A stretch of 64,000 bases of DNA, taken from contig NZ_JACEZU010000006.1 in assembly GCF_014042355.1 (NCBI RefSeq), positions 248,001-312,000 on the forward strand. The letters are read 5' to 3'. Under the pieces are notes generated by a model. That model did not search any database, was not told the DNA's origin, and worked only from the letters and a program-made list of their open reading frames with translations. Positions 21,701 to 27,810 of the stretch are shown piece by piece; position 1 is the stretch's first letter; each line of letters opens with the position of its first letter. The position numbers and the translations under genes are program-made. Origin of the DNA: Rugamonas apoptosis. GTDB taxonomy: Bacteria; Pseudomonadota; Gammaproteobacteria; Burkholderiales; Burkholderiaceae_D.

Positions 21701-24592
21701 CGCGGCGCTCATCACCAGCGTCCCCGTGCCGGCGTGTTCTATCCTGCCGTCCGTGTTGTTCAGCGTGCCCGCCGCCAGCGTCAAATTGTGACTGTTGACG
21801 GCGATCCGGCCCTGGGTGTTGTTGATGATGCCGTCCGGCGCGCTGAGCACGATGGAGGTATCGCCGCCGCCAGTCTGGACCATGGCGCCTTGCGTATTGT
21901 CCAGACTGGCCACTTGCGCCACCAGTTGGCCGGCGCTCAAGCTGCCATGCGCGTTGGCCAGGCTCCGCGCCGCCGTGATGGCCAGCGTGCCGGACGCCGT
22001 CACCGTGCCATTGCTGGTGGTGACGTCGCCGCCGCCGGCGCTCAGCGCGAGGTCGGTGGCGCTGGTCTGGCCGCCGCTGAGGTCCACCGTCTTGCCACTG
22101 AGAATGGCGTCGCCCACGGCCAGGTTTTGGCCATGGGCCGCCAGTTCCTGCCGCGCCGTCACGCGCAGGTCGCCCGCGCGCGCCAGGCTGCCATCCGCTT
22201 TCACGCCCGCGCCCAGCACGCTGGCCGCGCCGCTCTCGACGCTGTCGGCGCTGAGTGTGGTGTGGCCCTGCGCCGCGATCACGCCAGTGTTGACCAGCGC
22301 CCCGCTGGCGGCCAGGCTCTGGTCGCCGGCCGCATACAGGCTGCCGCTGTTGGTGACGCTGGCGGCCATCGTGTCGAGCTTGCCGCCCGCGTACACATTG
22401 CCGGCAGTGTTGTCGAGCTTGGCCACCCGCAGCGTGGTATCTCCGCTCAGGGCTTGCAGGCTGCCCTGCTGATTGCGCACATCAGCCGCCTGCACGGTCA
22501 GCGTGGTGCCCGCGATGATGGCGCCGCCGGCGTTGTCCACGCCGCTGGTGGCGATGCTGGCGTCGCCGGCGGCGGCGATCCGGCCATGCCCGTTCTGCAA
22601 GCCATCGGCGCTGATACTAAGGCCGCCATTACTCTCGATGTGGCCGGCGCTGTTGTCGAGACTGCGGGTCGTTTGCACCGTGGCCAGCCCGGTACCGGTC
22701 TGGCTGATGGCGCCGCCACTATTGTCCAGGCTGGCGGCCGTGATCGCGATGGCGCGCGCGGCCAGCGTGGCGCCGCGCTGGTCGATCGCACCGGCCGTGA
22801 TGGTCATGCTACCGTTGCCGGCGATGTGGCCGCGCTGGCCGCTCAGGGTGGCGACCGTCATGGCCAACGCGCCATCGCCCGCATGTTCGAGCTTGCCGTC
22901 CGTGTTGAGCAAGCTGGCCGCCTCCAGCGTGAGATTGCCGCTGTTGCTGCCCAGGTAGCCTTGCCGGTTATCGAAGGTGCCCGGCAGCGCCAGCGTCAAG
23001 TCGTCAGTGCCGGACTGGGCGATATGCCCTCCCATATTGGACAGGTCGTGGGCCGCGATGCTCAACCGGGACGCCGCCACCTGGGCGCCGTCCGTGCGCA
23101 CGGTCCCGGTGGCGCCCAGCGCCAGCGCGCCCGGCGTGGCGACGGTGGCGCGGCTGGCGTCGAGATCGCCAGCCGTCGCGCTCAGCGCCATCTGCGCGGC
23201 CGACAGTTGCGCGGCCGACAGGTCGAGCTGGCGCGCCGTGACCGCGATGCCGGCGCCGGCGGCCACAGTGCCGTGCAGGGCGACGGCCTCGGCGGCCGTG
23301 GCCCGCAACTGGCCCGTCGTGCCCAGCTTGCCGTTCCCGCCGACGCCGGCGCCCAGCAAGGCGCCAGTGCCGGCCTCAATGCGCGAGGCGGCGCCGTTGG
23401 CCAACAGCGTGGTATCGCCCTGGGCCGCGATGGTGCCGTTGCTGGTGATGTTGGCGCCGCCGGTGAGCGCGGTGTCGCCGTCGGCATAGATGGTGCCGCT
23501 GTTGTCGATGTCACCGGCGGCGGCGACGCGTAGCGCCGCGTTGGGCCCGGCCGCGCGCAAGCTGCCACTATTGCTGAGCCAACCGTTAGCCTGCAGTACC
23601 AGCTCGCCGGCGCTGCTGGCCAGGGTGCCGGCGTTGCGTACGCCCAGGCCGGCCTCGGTGCCGATCAGGGTGATCTTGCCTGCATACATGCCGCCCAGCT
23701 GTGCCACGTCGAGCGCGAACAGGGGCGCCGGCCCCATGCCGGCCGCCGGCGTCATGGCCACCGCCGCGTCCGGCGCCAGGTCGATGCGGTTGGCGCCGAC
23801 TGCCACCTGCAGCTCCTTGGCCCAGATGCCCGCGTTCAACTGCACGGCGCGCGCCAGGATGGCCGTATAGTCGGCCTGCGTCGTGTCCAGCCCGCGGCCG
23901 CCGACCGTCACGGCGCCCCGCTGCACCAGGTAGCCGGTCAGCACGCCGTCATTCATTTGCGCCAGGCCGGTGGTGATGGTGACCCGGTTGGCATTGATGA
24001 AGCCGCCGCCATCGACGTGCACGCCGGCCGGATTGGCGATGACCACCTCGGCCCGGGGGCCGGCCACTTCCACGAAGCCGCGCAGCTGGCTGGGGTCGCT
24101 CGCGTTGACTTCGTTGAGGATCACGCGCGCGGCATCGCGCTGCATCCATGGATTGCCCTGCACCCAACCGCCGAGCTGGCTTTGCACGTCGCGATAGCTG
24201 TTGTTCAGCACGGCGCCCTTGTCCGTCACGTCGAACTGCACGTAGGTGTTGCGCGACACGCCAGCCGCGCTGGGCGTCTGGATATTCACCTGTGTCACGC
24301 CGCTCGACGTTTGCAGCACGGTCGGACGCTGCTTGCCGGGCGCGTTGGGATCGGCCACGATTTGCGCGTGGACCGGGACGGCCAGCAAGGCCACCATGCC
24401 CAGCGCGTTCGACAGGGCCAGCCACAAGGGCCGCAACGCCGCCGTCACCCCCTGCCGATGGCACGCCTGGCCCGCTGGCGCCGCATCGCCGCCACCGCTG
24501 GCCGCCTTGCCCGGCACGCTAGCGTTCTCCCCCACGACCATCAGCTGGCCACGGCGTTCATTGAAGATGATGCGGTACAGGTGCTTATTCAT
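9794..24592 (-). CDS. Filamentous haemagglutinin/CdiA-type TPS exoprotein with C-terminal lipase-like toxin
   Basis: A 4932-residue secreted exoprotein of a two-partner (type Vb) system. It has an extended signal peptide (ESPR; MNKHLYRIIFNERRGQ) cleaved near Ala76 and a TPS secretion domain at about 80-330 (RAEVVIANPAGV). A very long beta-helical region of degenerate haemagglutinin repeats follows to about 3300, then an Ala/Gly-rich insert at about 3355-3575. Haemagglutinin repeats of the FGISYGTRTTTT type lie at about 3900-4520. A pretoxin marker, TRSAISNGVITITDG, lies near 4575. The variable C-terminus has the hydrolase nucleophile elbow GHSRG (Ser4785), with Asp4849 (NDPVP) and His4884 (SAHSC) as triad candidates, suggesting a lipase or esterase. 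No VENN motif was seen. The toxin-coding DNA is AT-rich. Upstream lie a HlyC remnant and TpsB; the lipoprotein gene overlaps the stop. Confidence 0.88.
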   Translation of the reverse strand: MNKHLYRIIFNERRGQLMVVGENASVPGKAASGGGDAAPAGQACHRQGVTAALRPLWLALSNALGMVALLAVPVHAQIVADPNAPGKQRPTVLQTSSGVTQVNIQTPSAAGVSRNTYVQFDVTDKGAVLNNSYRDVQSQLGGWVQGNPWMQRDAARVILNEVNASDPSQLRGFVEVAGPRAEVVIANPAGVHVDGGGFINANRVTITTGLAQMNDGVLTGYLVQRGAVTVGGRGLDTTQADYTAILARAVQLNAGIWAKELQVAVGANRIDLAPDAAVAMTPAAGMGPAPLFALDVAQLGGMYAGKITLIGTEAGLGVRNAGTLASSAGELVLQANGWLSNSGSLRAAGPNAALRVAAAGDIDNSGTIYADGDTALTGGANITSNGTIAAQGDTTLLANGAASRIEAGTGALLGAGVGGNGKLGTTGQLRATAAEAVALHGTVAAGAGIAVTARQLDLSAAQLSAAQMALSATAGDLDASRATVATPGALALGATGTVRTDGAQVAASRLSIAAHDLSNMGGHIAQSGTDDLTLALPGTFDNRQGYLGSNSGNLTLEAASLLNTDGKLEHAGDGALAMTVATLSGQRGHIAGNGSMTITAGAIDQRGATLAARAIAITAASLDNSGGAISQTGTGLATVQTTRSLDNSAGHIESNGGLSISADGLQNGHGRIAAAGDASIATSGVDNAGGAIIAGTTLTVQAADVRNQQGSLQALSGDTTLRVAKLDNTAGNVYAGGKLDTMAASVTNSGSLYAAGDQSLAASGALVNTGVIAAQGHTTLSADSVESGAASVLGAGVKADGSLARAGDLRVTARQELAAHGQNLAVGDAILSGKTVDLSGGQTSATDLALSAGGGDVTTSNGTVTASGTLAITAARSLANAHGSLSAGQLVAQVASLDNTQGAMVQTGGGDTSIVLSAPDGIINNTQGRIAVNSHNLTLAAGTLNNTDGRIEHAGTGTLVMSAANLVDARGQIRSNGALGIDAGDFNHDGASTSARNLSVQANSLRNRYGHLLQIGDGGMSVSVAGRFDNAGGDVAANGTLHVQAGSLDNGDGGITSAAAADVTSHGALNNSGGVLAGAYGLNVAAQGLDNSGGKIQAASGAVSLQVANLLNSHGTVSAGTDLLAHATGDVNNDGLLYAGRDQTLQIGGSFINTGAAAAQGNTTITADSVQSSTGSLLGAGVRANGSLVGNGRLTVTSVHALLMNGNNIAGGDALLGGTSVDLSGSQTSAANLTISASGGSVRTVSANVSATGTLSVTAALPTQVLDNTQGSLSAGQLALNVANLNNNHGAIVQSGAGDTAIRLSAPGGTLDNTAGRIAVNSGNLTLDAGALLNTSGKIEHAGAGTFALHAATLGDQHGQITSNGDLRITAGDIDHRDASTSAQRVVIAADNLDNRAGQIAQLGGGQGAITVGGTLDNGGGKFDSNGDTAIHTDQLRNNQGRIATAGAATIVASGVDNAGGAILAGTQLTLHSGDVDNTAGTLRAVTGDAALHVANLNNTAGVIYAGGQLDTVAASVVNSGSLYAAGNQNLTVAGALVNSGVIAAQGNTTLSANSVDSSAASLLGAGVKADGSLAPAGDLRVTTTQATISHGQNLAAGQAVLAGATVDVSGSQTSAAQIALTANGGNVSTSNAVVTAAGTLAITASQTLANGHGMLSAGQLVAQVAGLDNTQGTILQTGSGDTTIILTASDGVLDNTRGRIAVNSGNLTLAAGTLVNTDGKIDHAGGGTLAITTSGALDDERGQITGNGGLRIQAGDFMHDGATTLAGDLSVQTNSLSNHGGHLLQSGAGGMTLGVTGQLDNASGEIAANGVLQARAGTLDNSHGRITSAASAGVTSLGALNNSDGTLGAAHALNADVQALDNTRGLLQAGDGAMAVNAASLLNSQGTVSAGTDLTLRITGEVRNDSVLYAGRDQTIQAGGAVINTGSTAALGNLTIAADSVQSSAGSWLGAGIHADGSLAQSGKLTVTATHAMQANGNNVAAGDAQLSGAAVDLAGSQTGAANIAITASGGDVRTAQARIGTAGTLSMTAAAAATQTLDNTQGSLVAGQLALNVANLNNGHGVIAQSGGGDTTLNLSAPAGTLDNTAGRIAFNGANVTVGAGTLINQDGRIEHAGAGTLAMTAGTLQDQRGQIVGNGALRITAGDIDHRDASTTAQRIAITAANVDNRGGQFAQLGNGQGSIVASGALDNRGGQVDSNGDLALGAVSLNNSAGHIVAVGNASVTAGTALNNAGGLVAAGANLTLQGGSVDNSHGSLQAVAGNAALHVANLNNTAGVIYAGGQLDTVAASVVNSGSLYAAGNQNLTVAGALVNSGVIAAQGNTTLSANSVDSSAAGLLGAGVKADGSLAPAGDLRVTTTQAMISHGQNLAAGQAVLAGATVDVSGSQTSAAQIALTANGGNVSTSNAVVTAAGTLAITASQTLANGHGTLSAGQLVAQVAGLDNTQGTILQTGGGDTAIVLRAPGGTLNNSQGRIAVNSGNLTLGAGTLINTDGRIEHAGGGTLAINAANVSDARGQITGNGTLAITAGNIDHTNASTVAQQLTIAAGNLDNRQGSLTQLGAAHASIAASGTLDNRGGVIASNGDTTVATGALDNRGGVVQGASAGTLAVSASGTLDNSAGGRIASAGDLALNGGDIANQHGEVSAGGTLSVAAAQGIHNGSGLLAANGDATLTANVLDNTAGKLASVHGNVNVSTSGATVNDGGVIQAEADIALRNGGLSNTQASGSGAAGAIVGVNVVIDSHGQAINNRLGTVAASQALDVHGGALNNDGGLLQAATTLALDTGSAALTNTNAAAYGTQHAGSVGGIVSGGAATLHVGDWNNAGGWFGAGGAVTGSTGRISNTLAGQLVGKSSVNFAITGLDNQGGKIQTEGDLTLQAGAGTIDNRHSLIRSNGAMNLSAAQIDNRDTQGANQGIEAKNVSLKAGVMNNVGGAIRADQDVTVTSGASVDNSGGLMSAGGKLNLADAGASRALTVTNTGGTLIATQLTGIRAASITFDGRLLSLADLTLDLSGGYSQGAGGELTTNGNATLVLGGDLQNAGTLRAGGTLAITAANIENTASGDIHAATTRVSATGVLNNHGVIDGGTTEVDAGTLNNLGTGRIYGDHLSIGAGTLNNNVEGGVAATIAARGRLDIGAQTINNIEHALIFSGGDLAIGGALGAGGIASGQASVVNNASASIEALGGMSLAASQVNNLNNHFTLSMDTASVTAVTEYQGNSSKGISYPSPRYLAGTPGVYTYIDESLHLWTTAGYGDWWGDYDDFTQYDYTRSTRSSVVASSDPGRIVAGGNLSIAAGTVFNSNSHILAGGALAIAGNLTNDATQGQRITSDSGTATHYWRIHKSGTDDTGSASTAYAPPDTIETITVSAERHEGNVAPDQIAAAPGGAAAVSVTGATSAAGRAGATIRQAAIVMAGASVDGVDAAGGQQAAGAAGAGGLNGSQRTGNAGQAASVAAATGAQAAASATSDAPAAGAAVDVRYAGAGVAARHAEAAAGAAGLDGTARAGQAGQAGSVGVASGTHAATAVVAQGPDHVGLAVGAAVHTGPTGAAGVVQSATGASGPDAAHVGRIEQGQGAHATGGAQVVRAGTPATRLPSASLYRVNPSSTSHYLVETDQRFAGHDNWRSSDYMLASVQVAPDVTQKRLGDGFYEQGLVRDQVAQLTGRRFLGDYTSDDAQYKALMDAGVAYAKQWNLRPGVALTPAQMAALSSDIVWLVEQDVTLADGSVQKVLAPQVYVRVKPGDLDGGGALLSGKDVDVHSTGDLLNSGTIAGREVVKLTADNVQNLGGRIHGDAVAVAARTDLNDIGGTIAANSALVAKAGRDINIETTTQSAASAVGGNSFSRITIDRVAALYVTGDGATGGGTLVAKAGRDLKLQAAQLGNGGQDGATALAAGRDIALGTVTTASANNLIWDANNFRHDSASTEVGSQIQATGAIALKAGADIKLRAADLQAGGALSAQAGNNLDITAGVATQKTDVATQHMDTGFLKKTLVTTRDTRDSSSAVGSSLGGATVALGAGHDLAVQGSTVVGDHGTALTAGNDVRITAATETLSTTAYHSEQEHGFLSGGGFGISYGTRTTTTDRAQDATTQSGQARSTVGATDGNLTVTAGEGLHVSGSDLAATQDMNLSGKNVVIDPGQDASKGKFTLTQVQDGFTLAVSSSVVSALQALDGASKAIGNTKNARVQALAAATAAMAGMAAKNAASDLAKNGVSVSVSLTAGHSESQQTQTTASVSNSGSALTAGGDLTISATGGGKDSNITVLGSDLSAKGDVKLKADNAVNLLAAQDTESQHSESKSMSAAAGVGATIGTKGTSFGFTASLSAGRGKEDGEGTTQLNSHVTAGQKLDIVSGGDTNLKGAVASGQQVVANVGGNLNLESLQDTAKFDSKNQSLSVSGSVGVGASISGSVNQSKIHSDYASVQEQSGIQAGDGGFQLKVGGNTDLKGAVISSTKDGIDKNVLITSTLTQSDIQNQSFAEASSAGVSGGVSFGGTSGKKEGSDKATSGTGDADSSKKVADGTAAETKPYKTELANYGGGANPWDSKYEAGKALLGNAMNNGSESNSSAGTTRSAISNGVITITDGQKQLALTGHDQQATITALSRETQTANNTVQQQDYNTLALEAKTVQDAKNALFKEATAYTDQAHEVMFKKDNILYTVTCTVSREECVSDPSKVTITKVEKGDEKTAIKNAGVIAVNGILNELGRAGQLAYQNVPVNSNSEKPDSILLMHIEKPASSFSDILVAGYEKLLAPVFGYTNADVNYANIIKDKGQDKMVALGHSRGTIVQVNSFDILHDQGFVNEKLIAVGVGGGVLANSYFESAASINNAKTDSKTMKVSYTYMANDPVPVLAGLNGIFGPGKLIDSVIEFGNVYNNSNSAHSCYGSGANGCVTIADPLPFGQLPTNQNNSNVIRYINNVLQKNVSLSGK
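17235..17804. repeat. Long direct repeat inside the exoprotein gene, unit A
   Basis: About 570 bases that recur almost base for base at 19557-20126, with a constant offset of 2322 bases and no indels; only a handful of substitutions are visible. It encodes about 190 residues of the haemagglutinin region (includes VAGLDNTQGTILQTG and NLNNTAGVIYAGGQLD). Within this long gene this is the strongest long repeat noticed. Confidence 0.85.
19557..20126. repeat. Long direct repeat inside the exoprotein gene, unit B
   Basis: Partner of 17235-17804, in the same orientation and frame. Recombination between the two would remove 2322 bases, which is 774 codons, in frame. Weaker versions of the same unit can be recognised around 21.9-22.4 kb. 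Confidence 0.85.
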
Positions 24593-24631
24593 ATGCGTTC
24601 TGGTTTAAGAGTGGATGCAATCGATAACAAC

Positions 24632-24865
24632 TCAGACGAAGTTCAAGCGGCGGCCAGCGGGCCAAAAGGCCAGTCGCGCCACCACCAGGATGTATTGCTG
24701 GGCTTTCAAGGGCGCCAGCAAGGTCTGGTTCGGCGCCATTAAAGGCTATTCGCGGTGGCGCGCGGAATGCAGCCACAGCCACGTGGCGGCGCCCAGCACT
24801 TCCGCCTCGCTATGGCCGGACAGGCCGAGCGCGGGCGCGGTGATGTTGCAAGCTGTCGATGACAT
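24632..24865 (-). pseudogene. Remnant of a HlyC-like toxin-activating lysine acyltransferase
   Basis: From an ATG at 24865, preceded by a perfect AGGAGG (24872-24877, six bases away, overlapping the TpsB stop), the frame reads 39 residues ending EVLGAATWLWLHSARHRE, then TAG at 24746-24748. It then continues in frame PLMAPNQTLLAPLKAQQYILVV before a TGA at 24632. Recalled from E. coli HlyC, the matching region reads EVLGHVSWLWASSPLHRNWP followed by LPAIRANQY, so the TAG stands where HlyC has Trp (TGG to TAG) and the catalytic His is kept. The remaining ~90 residues of an HlyC, including its Asp, are gone. HlyC enzymes transfer acyl chains to lysines of a protoxin. The intact gene would have sat between tpsB and tpsA. 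Confidence 0.75.
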
Positions 24866-24875
24866 GGCGCTCCTC

Positions 24876-26702
24876 CTAATAATTCACGTTGATCGAAAAG
24901 CCGGCCGTGCGACGGGCAGTGCGAAACGGCGGCGGCTTGCGCACGGGGGCGCCGGCGAAGCCGTCGAACTGCAGCGTGCGCCACTGGCCGCGCAGCCCCA
25001 GCACCGCGCCCGTCAGGCGCTTGCCCACCAGGTTCGCGCTGGATGGTCCCGCTACTTCGCCATGGTCCAGGCCCACATACAGTTCCTGCGCCGACGCGCC
25101 CAGCGGTACGCCGATTTCGTTGCGCAACAGCCAGCCCCGTTCAGCCACCAAGCTGTTCTCGCCGTCGAAGCCGCGTACCGTATAACGGCCGCCGATGGCG
25201 AACCGGTCTTGCGCGATCAGAGTGGTGCGGTTGTGCTGGCTGCGCCAAGCACCCTGGTAGCGCAACTGCTGCCCGGCCACGGTGAACGGCACGCCGATGG
25301 TGGCGTCGGTGGCGATCAGGCCGAAGCGCGACGTGCCCTCGCCGCGCGCCTCCTCGACCGCCCGCTGGGCGTGCCAGGCGCCCGTCCCACGGCGGTAATT
25401 GAGGTGCAGTTCCAGCGTCGCCGGGCCGATGGTGGCGCGCTGTTCGAGGCCCATTTCCCAGCCGGCCATGCGGCGGCGCTGGACTGCCACTTCCGTGTCG
25501 TCGATGAAATTGCGCGATGAACGGGCCCAGCCCCGCAGCGATACCGTGCTTTTGCTGACGGCGTCGCGGTACACCACGCGTGCCAGCTTAAGGTCGCCAT
25601 TCTTGCTCTCACCGCTGTAGGTATAGGCCTGGAACGCGCCCGGCACCGACTGGCGATAGCGGTTGTGGGCGGCCGTGGCCCCCAGCAGCCAACGGCCGTA
25701 GGGCAGCGAATAATGGGCGGTGGCACCCTGCCCGCTGGACTGGGCGTGGCTCAGGGCGTGATTGACGCTGATGAAGAACAGATCGTTCAGCGCCAACGGG
25801 TGATCGTAGGAAATCGTCATCGCCGCCTGGTATTTGCCGGTAGCGGCGCTGCCGGAGTCGTCCAGGGACAGACTGGCCCGCAGTGGCCAGCCTTGCCGCC
25901 ACAGGACGGCCAAGTCGCTGTCGCCCGGGCCCGCGCCCGCGCCCTCGGCCGGCAGGATCTGGATGTCCGCATCGGCCGTCGGGACGCGCTTGAAGTTTTC
26001 CAGCCCCTGCTCGACGGCGCGCAAGTCAAGCAGCTCGCCCGGCGCGACCGGGATCGCGTTCCACAACGTGGCGCGCGCGCCGCTGCCGGGCAAGGTGCGG
26101 ATGGCGCGCACCCGCCCCGCGATCAGCGTCAGCTTGAGCGTGCCACCGCTCAAGTCCTGCGGCGCCACCAGCACCCGGGTGGTGACGTAACCGCGCGCGA
26201 GAATGGCGTTTTGCACGCGCTGCAGCACCTGGTCGATGGCCCGCGCCCCCAGGCAGTGGCCGAGCGGGTTGTCCGGCTGGCCCGTCTGCGCCACGCCTGC
26301 CGCCGCCAGCGCCCACTGGAAGCGTGCGGCGGCCTCCCCCTCCAGCACCATGTGCCCGATGACAAAGCAGGGCGATTCATCGAAGCGCAGACGGCCGCCA
26401 TCGGACGGGCCTGCGCCCGTCGGCAAGCGCACTTCGGGCTGGCGTTCGAACTGCTCGCGCAGCGCGCGGGCCCGCTCTTGCTCGCGCAGCGCTTCCTGGT
26501 TGGCCGCCGCCTCCTGCGATATCGCCTGGCTCCAGGCGCGCGCCGCCGGCCAGGCAGCCAGCGCCAGCGCCAGCGCCAGGCGGCATGCGAGACCGGCACG
26601 CGTGGCCGTGGCCGGAGCCGCAAACGACGGGGTGCGCGCGGGCCTGCGGCCGGCGCGGGTGCGCGCCGCCAGGCCGTCCCGCGGCACGGGAAGCTGATAC
26701 AT
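24876..26702 (-). CDS. Two-partner secretion outer-membrane transporter (TpsB, ShlB/FhaC/CdiB family)
   Basis: A 608-residue outer-membrane channel that exports the large exoprotein encoded downstream. After a long arginine-rich N-terminus and a hydrophobic stretch ending ARAWSQ, there is a plug-helix-like charged segment (REQERARALREQFERQPEVRLP). POTRA repeats follow (about 105-260; RIDQVL-type linker, ILARGYVTTRVLVAPQDLSGGTLKLTLIAGRV). The 16-strand barrel contains the L6 signature VRGF (in RYTVRGFDGENSL) and ends in FSINVNY with the C-terminal aromatic residue. The start at 26702 is chosen over one 66 codons upstream because AGAGGA precedes it at a suitable distance. The stop overlaps the ribosome binding site of the HlyC remnant. 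First gene of the toxin operon. Confidence 0.9.
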   Translation of the reverse strand: MYQLPVPRDGLAARTRAGRRPARTPSFAAPATATRAGLACRLALALALAAWPAARAWSQAISQEAAANQEALREQERARALREQFERQPEVRLPTGAGPSDGGRLRFDESPCFVIGHMVLEGEAAARFQWALAAAGVAQTGQPDNPLGHCLGARAIDQVLQRVQNAILARGYVTTRVLVAPQDLSGGTLKLTLIAGRVRAIRTLPGSGARATLWNAIPVAPGELLDLRAVEQGLENFKRVPTADADIQILPAEGAGAGPGDSDLAVLWRQGWPLRASLSLDDSGSAATGKYQAAMTISYDHPLALNDLFFISVNHALSHAQSSGQGATAHYSLPYGRWLLGATAAHNRYRQSVPGAFQAYTYSGESKNGDLKLARVVYRDAVSKSTVSLRGWARSSRNFIDDTEVAVQRRRMAGWEMGLEQRATIGPATLELHLNYRRGTGAWHAQRAVEEARGEGTSRFGLIATDATIGVPFTVAGQQLRYQGAWRSQHNRTTLIAQDRFAIGGRYTVRGFDGENSLVAERGWLLRNEIGVPLGASAQELYVGLDHGEVAGPSSANLVGKRLTGAVLGLRGQWRTLQFDGFAGAPVRKPPPFRTARRTAGFSINVNY

Positions 26703-26932
26703 GGGTGTCCTCTGATTGTTGAGAAAAGCGGCGACGGCCAGTGGCGGCCATACCTGCCCGGAGACATCGCAAGCGATGCGGTCCCGATCAGGGATCAGGC
26801 AAGCATTTGTACTGCTGCTGGCGTGGTGGATGCAGGCGTCATCACCGGCCGCCGGCCTGCCAGGATGGCGGGTGCGGCGCGCGGGATAACGCAAGGTCAT
26901 CGATCAATGCAAAAACAGCAATTAGCGAAAAT

Positions 26933-26961
26933 ATTATAACCAAGTGTAATAAATATTTCCA
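26933..26961 (-). promoter_or_regulatory. Predicted promoter of the two-partner secretion operon
   Basis: In the 406-base gap 26703-27108 no gene is seen. Its part at 26900-27010 is markedly AT-rich. On the minus strand it holds a consensus -10, TATAAT (26933-26938), with TGGAAA (26956-26961) 17 bases upstream as a -35 matching TTGACA in four positions. It would leave a leader of about 230 bases before the transporter start. No terminator for kdpE was recognised in this gap. Confidence 0.4.
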
Positions 26962-27108
26962 CACGGATACAAAAGTTTTTTGAAAATAAAGATGGGCGAT
27001 TCGCTAATTTTGTGACGGTTGGAGAGATTTATCCGGGCAGCGCTGTGCTACACGCGCGCGGCGGGAGGCTGTGGCTGGGCCGGGCTACACGCGGCGTCAG
27101 GCCGGGCG

Positions 27109-27802
<694 letters not shown>

Positions 27803-27810
<8 letters not shown>

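Noticed and set aside
15900..22900. Regular repeats in the exoprotein gene that could suggest a CRISPR array
   Set aside because: The repeats are protein-coding, of uneven length, and code for haemagglutinin motifs; there are no short constant repeats with unique spacers and no cas genes.
12134..23533. Three very long plus-strand reading frames opposite the exoprotein gene (up to 1696 codons)
   Set aside because: They arise because the GC-rich repeated exoprotein sequence leaves the antisense frame free of stops. Their translations are repetitive Arg/Ala/Gly/His-rich strings without any domain or ribosome binding site, while the minus-strand frame has a full domain order.
24585..24782. 65-codon minus-strand frame overlapping the HlyC relic
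   Set aside because: It is in a different frame from the HlyC-like sequence, has no ribosome binding site and runs past the exoprotein start; it is a shadow.
26920..26990. A possible third KdpE-type array before the two-partner secretion operon (contains TGTAAT)
   Set aside because: The half-sites do not match TSTAAA and the 11/21-base spacing is absent; only general AT-richness is shared.
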